NCBI GenBank assembly: GCA_050010255.1
Contig: JBEKLJ010000047.1
Location: 1-22,078 of the forward strand
Length of the DNA stretch: 22,078 nt
Source: JBEKLJ01 sp050010255
GTDB lineage: Bacteria; Acidobacteriota; Terriglobia; Bryobacterales; Bryobacteraceae
Reading direction: 5' to 3'
Below the pieces are notes generated by a model. It saw only the letters and a program-made list of their open reading frames with translations. It was not told the DNA's origin and did no database searches. Numbering within the stretch: the stretch's first letter is position 1; every line of letters begins with the position of its first letter. A program made the position numbers and the translations under genes. This document shows, in pieces, positions 1-6,780 of this stretch.

Positions 1-416
1 ATGTCGCTGTAGCCCAGGAAGACCTTCGGGCGCCGGCGCAGCAGGTCGTAGTCGATGCGGTCCAGCAGGTGCTCGGAGCCGTAGCCGCCGCGGATCGAGA
101 AGACCGCCTTCACTTCGGGATCGCGGAACATCGCATGGAGGTCGGCCAGGCGTTCCTCGTCCGAGCCGCCCAGGTAGCCGATGCGCTTGCCCACGTTGCG
201 CCCCATCCTCGGCCGCAATCCGAAGTACTCGACCGTTCGCACAGCCAGCGCCAGCCGGTCGGGATCGGAGACATAGGTGCCCGGCGTGATCAGCCCGACA
301 GTATCCCCCGCCCGCAGCGCCGCCGGGCGCACCGGCGCTTCATCCGCCGCCGCGCGCGCCGCGAGCGCCGTCAGCCCCGCGCCGCAAGCCGCCAGGAAAC
401 TCCTTCGCGCAATCAT
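1..416 (-). CDS. LD-carboxypeptidase (peptidase S66 family), N-terminal part, Tat-exported
   Basis: This frame runs off the left edge of the window, so only about the first 138 residues are present. S66 enzymes cleave the L,D bond of murein tetrapeptides or act on related peptides. The N-terminus has a twin-arginine signal (ARRSFLAAC followed by an alanine-rich stretch), so export in folded form is expected. Then follow the family's opening strand (GDTVGLITPGTYV), the GYLGGSDEERLADLHAMF block, the FSIRGGYGSEHLLDRIDYD block and finally GYSD at 3-14. From family knowledge the Ser of GYSD is the likely nucleophile; the Glu and His of the triad would lie outside the window. I chose the ATG at 416 because it places the RR motif near the start; an in-frame ATG at 428 adds four residues. 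Neither has a clear ribosome site. A periplasmic peptidoglycan-recycling role is inferred from the family and the signal. Confidence 0.85.
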   Translation of the reverse strand, partial: MIARRSFLAACGAGLTALAARAAADEAPVRPAALRAGDTVGLITPGTYVSDPDRLALAVRTVEYFGLRPRMGRNVGKRIGYLGGSDEERLADLHAMFRDPEVKAVFSIRGGYGSEHLLDRIDYDLLRRRPKVFLGYSD

Positions 417-429
417 ACGCGCGAACATA

Positions 430-687
430 GCACACGACGCCCCAAGCGCGGGCTGCCCAACCACCCCGGAGCCCGAGCAGCCAGCGCCAACGACAGTTCG
501 AGCAGCCGGGCCCCGACCGCGTCATAGAATGCGTTCTTAACCACGGCGCCCATCGTGACACGCAGCCGTTCGGGCAGCAACGAAGTGGCCCGGACACCCC
601 CCAAGTTGCTGAGGCCGCTGCTACGAGCGTCACGGTTGCCGACGTGGACGCGCGAACGTCGGGCCAGCGGATCTCGTCATACGGAAT
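430..687. other. Intergenic relic zone with a molybdenum-hydroxylase C-terminus-like fragment
   Basis: No intact gene is seen here. On the minus strand around 500-575 a frame reads VTMGAVVKNAFYDAVGARLLEL. This matches the end of the intact large subunit encoded at 6781-8946 (ITMGAVIANAIYDAVGARLLQL) closely in protein and also in DNA. The similarity stops abruptly after LEL and the frame continues as unrelated sequence until 413. The fragment has no start, cofactor-binding region or active-site GCGEPP, so it is best read as a broken remnant of a second molybdenum hydroxylase gene. The remainder up to 687 shows nothing I can name. Confidence 0.5.
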
Positions 688-849
688 ATGATCCCGGACA
701 TCCGCTACGCATTCGGAATCACGAGCACCGATCCGCTCATCCTGGTCGGCGTGCCCGCCGCGCTGCTGGCGATTGCCATCCTGGCGAGCTACATCCCGGC
801 CCGCCGTGCCGCCAGGGTGGACCCTATGGAAGCCCTGCGGTACGACTAG
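688..849 (+). pseudogene. Remnant of a MacB/FtsX-like ABC permease (C-terminal end)
   Basis: A 53-codon frame ends in the classic tail of acidobacterial FtsX-like permeases: FGITSTDPL, then a hydrophobic helix (about residues 17-36), then YIPARRAARVDPMEALRYD and the stop. Full-length members are about 800 residues with an N-terminal MacB-like periplasmic domain, all absent here. The first eight residues, MIPDIRYA, resemble the usual N-terminus of the same family (M..D.RYA). The frame may therefore be the two ends of one gene joined after an internal deletion. The protein could still be translated as a one-helix peptide, but it cannot work as a transporter subunit. The tail identification is firm; the idea that the N-terminal codons come from the original start is inference. 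Confidence 0.7.
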
Positions 850-1053
850 CCCGCATTCCTCACCAACAACCTGCTGCGGCGCGCGATACAGCCGCAGCCG
901 AAGGCGTGTGAGAAGATCGGGCTAAAGTCCGATCACCACGCACCCGATTCTTCTTCTGGCGGCTGCTGATAGGTTTCCGGCGGCCGCCTCGTCGCCGCGT
1001 CAGCCTGGTCGTCTAGCCTGTACACGGCGGCGAACCGCTTTTTCGGGTTGCGT

Positions 1054-1173
1054 ATGGGCTACGATTTCTGGAATTCACTGCAAGTTCTGGACAGAAGCCA
1101 GATCGCGCTTCTGCTGTTCGCCGCGCTGTTCGTGCTGGCCTGCATCGCCGGCGCGCTCCGCGTCGCGAGGTGA
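1054..1173 (+). pseudogene. Short membrane-protein-like frame, possibly a gene remnant
   Basis: A 39-codon frame begins MGYDFWNSLQVLDRSQ and continues with one strongly hydrophobic stretch (IALLLFAALFVLACIAG) followed by a basic tail, ALRVAR. The frame is open 5' of the ATG back to a stop at 1015, and the extra residues (YTAANRFFGLR) also look protein-like. It may therefore be the C-terminal end of a decayed membrane protein rather than a complete small gene. No ribosome site is obvious. I do not recognise the family. It lies on the same strand as the permease remnant about 200 bp upstream and could belong to the same decayed locus. Confidence 0.25.
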
Positions 1174-1187
1174 CGGTCCCTGGGCCT

Positions 1188-1268
1188 TCAGCCCCGCTGG
1201 AGCGCCTCGGTGACGGTTAGGCTCACCCTGGCCCCGGCGGAGCGCCTCCTGGATGCGAGCCGGCAGGA
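1188..1268 (-). pseudogene. Two short copies of a molybdenum-hydroxylase C-terminal peptide
   Basis: On the minus strand 1222-1268 reads ILPARIQEALRRG, and about 15 bp further on, in another frame, 1188-1208 reads EALQRG followed by a stop. Both match the last residues of the intact large subunit at 6781-8946 (MTPARIQEALKRG, stop). The DNA around 1188-1208 also resembles that around 6781-6800. These are too short to be genes. They are best seen as debris of one or two related genes, lying directly downstream of the large ligase/thioesterase gene. Homology of such short peptides is suggestive only, though the shared DNA and the correct position of a stop codon support it. Confidence 0.4.
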
Positions 1269-1310
1269 TCTCCAACGCCGGATCGCTCACATCTCTGCTG
1301 CTCTGCTGCT

Positions 1311-3899
1311 CTACTGCGCAACGGATGATTGAGCAGAATCGGGGAGGCAGTCTCGCAAGGTCCGGGCCAGCGCGCCTGCGTGCGGTTCTCGAAGTACCCC
1401 CGCACCCCTGCCGGGCACCGTCAGGACGTGAACCCCTTCGGAAGCGAGTCGTTCCCAGAAAGCCGGCGCCTCCAGGGAGGGATCGCCGTCACCATGAAAG
1501 TAAGTGATGCGGCCGCGGAAAGCGCGCGGGCGATAGGCCGCGCTAGCCCGGTGGTTGAGTTCGTCGATTCGCTGTCGCAACAAGGCCGGCGGCAGGGGCC
1601 GCCCGCGAGCCAGCCAGAGCCGGCACAGCAGTTCAGCGCCGGTTTGGCGGAGGCGCTGCCAGCGGTAGTCGAGGCGCCATGCGAGATAGCCCCACTTTTG
1701 TCTGGCCGTGAGCCGCGAGAGTCGCGACCAATGGCGCCGGAATTGACCGTGGAGGGATGCCGGCTCGCGGGCTGCCCCGTCCGTGCTGACAACTCCCAAG
1801 AAGCCGACGGATTCTCCCCGCTCCTGGAGCTGCACGGCCATCTCCAAGGCAATGTAGGCGCCCTGGCAGTGTCCTAGGAGAAAATACGGCCCTACCGGGT
1901 GGGCCTTCTGGATGGCTTCGATGTAATGCGCAGCCATCTCGCCTACGGTAGTGAGTGGAGCTTGATTGCCGTCGAGCCCCACCGACTGCAAGCCGTGGAC
2001 GGGCTGGTCCGGAGCGAGTCGTCGGGCGAGCTGGCGGTAAATGAGCACCGTCCCGGGGGAGGCATGGATGCAGAACAGCGGAGTCCGTTCACCGGAGGGC
2101 TGAATGGGAACCAATGAAGACCACGCACCCGTGCCGCCGTCCTCGGCGAGCCTGCGGGCCAATGCCTCGATGGTGGGTTCGGGGAGGAATACGGCCGCGG
2201 GCAATCTCTTGCCGAACGCCTTCTCTATCTCGGTCGCCAGGGCGACAGCCCGAAGCGAGTCCCCGCCCAGGGCGAAGAAATCGTCGCGGATGCCGACCGG
2301 CCCGCGTTTCAGCACGAAACTCCAGATTCTGGCCAGCCGCTTTTCGGTTTCGGTGCGCGGCGGATCGAAACTGGGACGGGCTTGTGTGGCTCCCACGCCG
2401 AGCCTTTCCGCGAGACCAATGCGTTGGGGCTTGCCCGTCGGGCCCTTGGGGATCTCCTCGAGCAGGACCAGGGCGTGGGGGACCTTGAAGTCCGCCAGCC
2501 GCTGCGCCGCAAAGCCGCGCAGATCCTCCGGGGTGGCTGCCGCGCCTGGGCGGAGCACCACGGCGGCGCCGACATCTTCGCCGAGGGTCGGATGCGGAAC
2601 GGCGAAGGCTAGCGCCTGCGCCACGGCCGGATGATCGAGGAGCGCTTCGTCGATCTCCCGCGGCGAGATCTTCTCTCCCCCCCGGTTAATGATCTCCTTC
2701 AAGCGGCCGGTCAAGAAGAGATAGCCCTCGTCGTCCAGGTAGCCCTGGTCACCGGTGCGGAACCAGCCGTCGGCGAAGGCGCCGGCGTTAGCTTCCGGGT
2801 TGTTCTCATAACCCGAGGTGACGTTGGCGCCGCGAACGGCCACTTCACCGCGCGTGCCGGCCGGGAGCGCATTCCAGTTCTCGTCCAGGATGGCGACCCC
2901 GGGGCCGGCGGCGATGCCCACCGAGCCGGGCTTGCGTTTCCGGGGCGGCAGCGGATTGCTGGCCATCTGGTGCGACGCCTCGGTCATGCCGTAGGACTCG
3001 ATGACAGGCGCTTGGAAGACGCGCTCCAATTCCGCCATTACCTGGGGCGGCAGCGGCGCCGAACAAGAGCGGATCAGCCGCAACCGCACTCGAGCGATGG
3101 CTTCGGCGCGATGCGAGGCCTCGCTCAAGACCGCCTGATGCACGGTAGGCACGGCAGTGTACCAGGTGGGATGGAACCGCGGCAGCCATTCGAAGAATCC
3201 CGCCGCCTGAAAACCCGGGGTGCACACCACACTGGCGCCGCAGCCGAGCGAAGAAAGCAGCGCACCCAGGAGACCGTGGATGTGAAACAGCGGCATGACA
3301 TTCAGGCACCGGTCGGCGGCAGTGAGCTCGAGCGCCGTTTGGATGTTGCGGGCGGAGGTGCACAGATTGGCCTGGGTGAGCGGGACGATTTTGGGACGAG
3401 AGGTTGTCCCGGAGGTATGAAGCAACAGGGCTATGTCGTCCGGCTGGGCAAAGCCATCGTTGGAGGCCGGGGCTGTAATGCCGGCGCGCAGCTCGAACAA
3501 GCCTGCCGCCGGACCCGCCTCCAGTTCCAGCACTGGGATGCCGCGTTCAGAGGCGCACTTCCGCGCGGGCGACTCGGCGCCCGCAAGAAGGACCAGGGCC
3601 CGGGCATTGAGGTCGGCAAGGTAGAAGTCGTATTCCTCGGCACGATAGCCCGGATTGAGGGGCGCGCAGGTGGCGCCGGCGGCGACCGCGAGGAAAGCGG
3701 AGGCCATCTCAGGACCATTCGGAAGGACGACCGCGACCCGGTCTCCCCGCTGAATCCCAAACCGGCGCAGGGCGCTCGCCGTGCGGTCCATGTGGGCGAG
3801 CAGTTGCGCATACGACAGAGGAGCCCGGTCGGGCGCGAGCAACGCCACCGCGTCGGGCGACTGGCGGACTTGTGTCTCGATCAAGCCTCTCAGGGTCAC
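1311..3899 (-). CDS. Three-domain NRPS-like enzyme: AMP-forming ligase, carrier protein, thioesterase
   Basis: The 862-residue product has an adenylate-forming domain (about 1-500) with HTSGTTSRPK at 161-170, ESYGMTEA at 301-308, FRTGD at 380-384, the INRGGEKISP hinge at 405-414 and PTGK with the expected catalytic Lys490. This domain resembles the AAE3/oxalyl-CoA-synthetase branch more than amino-acid-activating NRPS domains. A carrier domain follows, with GGDSL and the phosphopantetheine Ser548. The last 260 residues form an alpha/beta-hydrolase thioesterase. Its nucleophile elbow reads GHCQG, with Cys678 instead of Ser, and the usual catalytic-His motif reads VPGRGAGVLREP, with Gly where His is expected. 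Chemistry at the last step is thus doubtful. The start is GTG, with GGAGG six bases upstream; open frame beyond it belongs to the glycosyltransferase region. The gene follows the glycosyltransferase on the same strand. An acyl transfer to a glycan or lipid is a guess; the substrate is unknown. Confidence 0.85.
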   Translation of the reverse strand: MTLRGLIETQVRQSPDAVALLAPDRAPLSYAQLLAHMDRTASALRRFGIQRGDRVAVVLPNGPEMASAFLAVAAGATCAPLNPGYRAEEYDFYLADLNARALVLLAGAESPARKCASERGIPVLELEAGPAAGLFELRAGITAPASNDGFAQPDDIALLLHTSGTTSRPKIVPLTQANLCTSARNIQTALELTAADRCLNVMPLFHIHGLLGALLSSLGCGASVVCTPGFQAAGFFEWLPRFHPTWYTAVPTVHQAVLSEASHRAEAIARVRLRLIRSCSAPLPPQVMAELERVFQAPVIESYGMTEASHQMASNPLPPRKRKPGSVGIAAGPGVAILDENWNALPAGTRGEVAVRGANVTSGYENNPEANAGAFADGWFRTGDQGYLDDEGYLFLTGRLKEIINRGGEKISPREIDEALLDHPAVAQALAFAVPHPTLGEDVGAAVVLRPGAAATPEDLRGFAAQRLADFKVPHALVLLEEIPKGPTGKPQRIGLAERLGVGATQARPSFDPPRTETEKRLARIWSFVLKRGPVGIRDDFFALGGDSLRAVALATEIEKAFGKRLPAAVFLPEPTIEALARRLAEDGGTGAWSSLVPIQPSGERTPLFCIHASPGTVLIYRQLARRLAPDQPVHGLQSVGLDGNQAPLTTVGEMAAHYIEAIQKAHPVGPYFLLGHCQGAYIALEMAVQLQERGESVGFLGVVSTDGAAREPASLHGQFRRHWSRLSRLTARQKWGYLAWRLDYRWQRLRQTGAELLCRLWLARGRPLPPALLRQRIDELNHRASAAYRPRAFRGRITYFHGDGDPSLEAPAFWERLASEGVHVLTVPGRGAGVLREPHAGALARTLRDCLPDSAQSSVAQ

Positions 3900-3940
3900 G
3901 AAGCGCCTCCGGGCATCCGTTGGTGGAACATCGCCTTCAT
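3896..3940 (-). other. 14-codon mini-frame linking the glycosyltransferase stop to the ligase start
   Basis: The stop of the glycosyltransferase frame overlaps an ATG as ATGA (3940-3937). That ATG opens a 14-codon frame (MKAMFHQRMPGGAS) whose own stop overlaps the GTG of the next gene as GTGA (3899-3896). The GGAGG ribosome site of the ligase gene lies inside it. Such a chain could pass ribosomes from one gene to the next, or it may be chance in a high-GC sequence. The overlaps are directly visible; a coupling function is inference, and the peptide itself has no recognisable feature. Confidence 0.3.
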
Positions 3941-5089
3941 GTTGGCCATGGCGCCGAGCCGAACTTCCGGCGAGCGGTCTCTTCGAGAAGCTCGAAATAC
4001 CGGTCGAGGTGGACATCCGGGCTCCAGCGGAGACGCCAGGCGGCCAGAGCGTTCTCCCCCAGTTCCCTCCGCAACGCGGGTGAGGACACCAGCCGCCGCA
4101 GTGAGGCGACGAGTTCCTCTTCGGTCCGGAAGACAAACCCCGCGTCACTCTGCTCGACAGCCTCCGGCATGCCGCCGATGTCGCGCACGATCACGGGCGT
4201 GCCATGAGAGAACGCCTCGACGGTGGCCGAGAAAGCGCACTCTCGGGTTGCCCTTCGCCATTCTCCGCAAGCGCTGCTCCTCGCTTCCGGTCCCAGCCAG
4301 GACCAGATCGGCCTCCTCGAAATCGCGCCAGGCGCGCAACAACGATCCAGCGCCTTTCAACGGTTCCAGCCGGCCGACAAAGAGGAAAAACGGCCGCGGG
4401 TGCAAGGGCATACTGACTTCCGCCGCCGCCAGCGGATAGTCGGAGAACAACGGCAGCTCGGCAAAAGCCCGGGGAAAGCCCTTCTGTTGGTGCAGCCGGG
4501 TGACGAACCGGCTGGGGCCGAGGAACAGGTCCACCTGCCTGCAGCAATCCTCCAGCAGGCCCGTATAGCGCCATAATTGCGGGGGACGCTTGGCCCGTAG
4601 CTGACAGGCGAGGCACGCGGGGCTCACGCAAGGGCGTGCATCAAACTGATACATGCTGTGAGTGGGACACACCAGCCAGTACTCGTGAGCCGTGTAAACC
4701 TTCAGGGCTGCGTCCCCGTCATTCAGCCGCAGGACCCCCGGGCCGAACAGGGAGATGTTGTGGAAATGGATAACATCGAAGCGCCTGCGGGCGACTATGC
4801 GTTCCAGGGCGTGGCGCTTCAGTAACGGTAAACCGGTCTGTTGCGAGAGTAGAGGCGAAACCCACCTCCACCGGCTACGCAGGGAGTGGACGGTTACTCC
4901 AACCCGCGGTTCGGGTGGCGGAGGGTCGCCCGAGCGGAGCAGGTTATAGGAGTCCATGCAATGGACAACCTCGACGTGGTGCCCACGGCTGGCGAGGGCG
5001 TTCGAGAGCCGGTACAGATACACCGCGTCGCCCCCGAAACTGTACGGCGGGTAGAAAGTCGAAATGTGCAGGAAGCTCAGTGGGCGCAC
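3937..5089 (-). pseudogene. Glycosyltransferase family 4 (GT-B), broken by an internal deletion with frameshift
   Basis: The first part (GTG at 5089, with GGGAG seven bases upstream) encodes a normal GT4 N-domain: FLHISTFYPPYSFGGDAVYLYRLSNAL, a CPTHSMYQF Cys-rich insert typical of some GT4 proteins, then the donor-domain opening FLFVGRLEPLKG and VRFLGH. Near 4213-4227 the reading frame changes. Frame one continues as nonsense to a stop at 4145. The other frame carries the expected continuation TVEAFSHGTPVIVRDIGGMPEAVE and the family's C-terminal helix region to 3937. About 30 residues normally lying between these parts (the PS..YE stretch with the first Glu of the EX7E motif) are missing in both frames. 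This is therefore a deletion plus frameshift, not a single-base error. The product should not bind the sugar nucleotide correctly. The intact ancestor would have acted at the cytoplasmic face in polysaccharide or glycolipid synthesis, next to a deacetylase. Confidence 0.8.
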
Positions 5090-5307
5090 GGTGTCACTCC
5101 CATGCGCAACCCGCGCAGCAGCCGCCGGGAAAGAAGGTAGCGGGCCAGTGACGGCTGAACTTCCGTGACCCGATCGAGCGGCACAACCGGGATCCCGCAT
5201 GCCGCGAGCCACTCCATGTGGCGCTCGAAGACCGCCGGAGAGACGGAGATGGCGCTAGCCGAACCGTCGATCGAATGGTAGGTGAGAATGGCGGAGGCCT
5301 CAAACAT
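5077..5307 (-). pseudogene. Remnant of a polysaccharide deacetylase (NodB-type), internally deleted
   Basis: This 76-codon frame opens like a carbohydrate esterase family 4 deacetylase of the glycan-cluster type: ILTYHSIDGSASAISVSPAVFERHMEWL, then GIPVVPLDRV. Instead of the following TFDDG metal-binding motif, it jumps to a basic stretch (SLARYLLSRRLLRGLRMG) and stops. That stretch resembles the usual C-terminal end of such proteins. The catalytic Asp and His motifs, about 200 residues, are gone, so no activity is expected. Its stop overlaps the GTG of the glycosyltransferase frame by 13 bases, a spacing typical of an operon. This suggests both gene ends stayed in place while the middle was lost. 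N-terminal family assignment is good; reading the tail as the original C-terminus is inference. Confidence 0.7.
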
Positions 5308-5371
5308 GGGGCAGTATCGCCCGACCTTCCTATGTTGCCATAAGCGCCGGGGCCGGCGCGGCCTCCACTTT

Positions 5372-5412
5372 GTGGCGCGAGCTTCAGCTTGCAGCGTCGG
5401 CTTCAGCCGACG
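5372..5412. repeat. Double-hairpin repeat element, REP-like (copy 1)
   Basis: Two adjacent hairpins follow the lead GTGGCGCG. The first has stem GCGAGC/GCTTGC (one G-T pair) with loop TTCA. The second has stem CGTCGGC/GCCGACG, again with loop TTCA. They are joined by a GCAG-like spacer. It sits in the gap between the deacetylase remnant and the VWFA-related gene, which are divergent. The same plan, with different stem sequences, occurs at 9550-9590. This fits a REP/BIME-type intergenic family; copy number in the genome cannot be judged from one window. Confidence 0.55.
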
Positions 5413-5531
5413 TCTGCCCGGGCGGGTTCCCCAACTCGCTCTGTGTCGCCAGGATTGGCGCCACGCAAGCTCTTCCTGGGTCCCCGGTCGCACGCGTAAC
5501 GCGGCAGGACGGCCGCGCGTATACTCAGTCA

Positions 5532-6482
5532 GTGCCGCGGATTGCCGCTTTGTTCATTGCCTGTCCGCTCCTGGCCCAGGGCCCCGATTTGACGACGACA
5601 GTGCGGCTTGTCGTCGCCCCGACGACGGTGGCCGATCGCAGCGGGCATTACGTGAACGGTCTCACCGAGCAGGATTTCCAGGTGTATGACAATGGCCGCC
5701 GGGTCAATGCGCACGTGGATGTCAGCTTCGTGCCGATCTCGCTGGTGATCACCGTCCAGGCCAGCGAGTTCAGCGCCGAGGCGCTTAACAAGGTCCGCCG
5801 CATTGGCAATCTGATCGAGCCGCTGGTGACGGGCGAGCGGGGCGAGGTGGCGCTCGTCGCCTTCGACAGCGAGGTGCAAGTCCTCCAGGCGTTCACCGCC
5901 GACGACACGATGCTGCGGGCGGCGCTGCTGCACCTTGTCCCCGGCGACGATGGCGGGCGCATGATCGATGCGGTCGCCGGGTCCGTGCGCCTCCTGGCAA
6001 CGCGGCCGCCGGCGCGGCGGCGCGTGCTCCTGGTGATCAGCGAGACCCGTGACCGCGGGAGCAAGCATAAGCTCGCAGAGGTGCTGACGGAAACGCAGCG
6101 CCAGAATGTGACGATCTACCCGCTGACTTACTCGGCGTACACGACGGCTTTCACGGCTAAGCCGGGCACAACCCCGCCGCCATCGGGAGGGGCCGGCTTC
6201 AACCTGATCGCCATCTTCCGGGAGATCGGCCGCCTGGGGAAGGCCAGAGCGGCCGAAGCGTTCTCAACTTACACGGGAGGCCGGCGCCTGTCGTTCACGC
6301 GCCAGAGGGGACTCGAGGAAGCGGTCGCGCGGATCGGCGAGGAGCTGCACAGCCAGTACCTGGTCAGTTTCGAAGCCGCGCCGGATGCGCGCGCCGAGTT
6401 CCACGCCATCGAGGTGCGCATCGCCGGGCGCCCGGATGTGACGGTGCGCACGCGTCCGGGCTACTGGGCCGCTGCTCCCTAA
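5532..6482 (+). CDS. Secreted VWFA-related protein, acidobacterial type
   Basis: The 316-residue product begins with a signal peptide (MPRIAALFIACPLLAQ) and continues in the plan of the VWFA-related family common in Acidobacteria: LVVAPTTVADRSGHYVNGLTEQDFQVYDNG, a central A-domain-like fold, and the C-terminal pair TYTGGRR ... YLVSFEAAPDAR...VRTRPGYW. The metal-site motif DxSxS of true von Willebrand A domains is not present: the strand reads LVITVQASEF at 71-80, so classical MIDAS metal binding is unlikely. The start is a GTG at 5532. An open frame extends 5' to 5370 but would translate the hairpin repeat at 5372-5412, so it was not used. Location is probably periplasmic or cell-surface. The role of the family is not known, and there is no operon partner on this strand. 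Confidence 0.85.
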   Translation: MPRIAALFIACPLLAQGPDLTTTVRLVVAPTTVADRSGHYVNGLTEQDFQVYDNGRRVNAHVDVSFVPISLVITVQASEFSAEALNKVRRIGNLIEPLVTGERGEVALVAFDSEVQVLQAFTADDTMLRAALLHLVPGDDGGRMIDAVAGSVRLLATRPPARRRVLLVISETRDRGSKHKLAEVLTETQRQNVTIYPLTYSAYTTAFTAKPGTTPPPSGGAGFNLIAIFREIGRLGKARAAEAFSTYTGGRRLSFTRQRGLEEAVARIGEELHSQYLVSFEAAPDARAEFHAIEVRIAGRPDVTVRTRPGYWAAAP

Positions 6483-6514
6483 GCCGTAAGCCGGGACAGT
6501 GCACTAAACCCCAA

Positions 6515-6721
6515 TTACGACGTCAAACGGCACTTAGTCGGGGCCAGCGGATACGAGCTGCCGACAAGCTCCGCCGCGGCGGCCAGATACTCTTGGATGG
6601 CGCTTTGGATATTCTCGAGCGCTTCTTGCTCGGTCGCCCCTTGAGACCAGCATCCGGGTAATCCCGGACACCACGCACTGAAGCCTTCTTCGCTTTGCCG
6701 CAAAGCCACCGTGTATACCAT
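6515..6721 (-). CDS. HicB-like small protein, no HicA partner visible
   Basis: The 68-residue protein matches the HicB-like N-terminal fold: YTVALRQSEEGFSAWCPGLPGCWSQGATEQEALENIQSAIQEYLAAA. The GLPGC turn and the helix EALENIQSAIQ are diagnostic. In complete systems HicB neutralises the HicA mRNA-cleaving toxin and often adds a DNA-binding tail. Here the tail is short (ELVGSSYPLAPTKCRLTS) and no HicA-like frame lies on either side. It is likely an orphan of the UPF0150/HicB_like type rather than half of a working toxin-antitoxin pair. It follows the molybdenum-hydroxylase genes on the same strand, 60 bp downstream of their last stop. It is convergent with the VWFA-related gene. Confidence 0.75.
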   Translation of the reverse strand: MVYTVALRQSEEGFSAWCPGLPGCWSQGATEQEALENIQSAIQEYLAAAAELVGSSYPLAPTKCRLTS

Positions 6722-6780
6722 CGCCCCGGTCCCTTACCCCAGGTATACCGCCGCCTTGCGATTGGAGAGCGGCCGGATGG

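Noticed and set aside
3900..4148. 5' extension of the ligase frame to 4148 giving a 945-residue protein
   Set aside because: The extra 83 residues lie over the C-terminal region of the glycosyltransferase frame and have no family similarity; a GTG at 3899 with GGAGG six bases upstream fits the family N-terminus.
2631..4439. Plus-strand open frame of 602 codons
   Set aside because: It is the antisense shadow of the ligase and glycosyltransferase genes, with Arg/Gly-rich composition and no domain; long antisense frames are normal at this GC content.
5370..5531. N-terminal extension of the VWFA-related protein
   Set aside because: It would translate the double-hairpin repeat and place 54 extra residues before a clear signal peptide.
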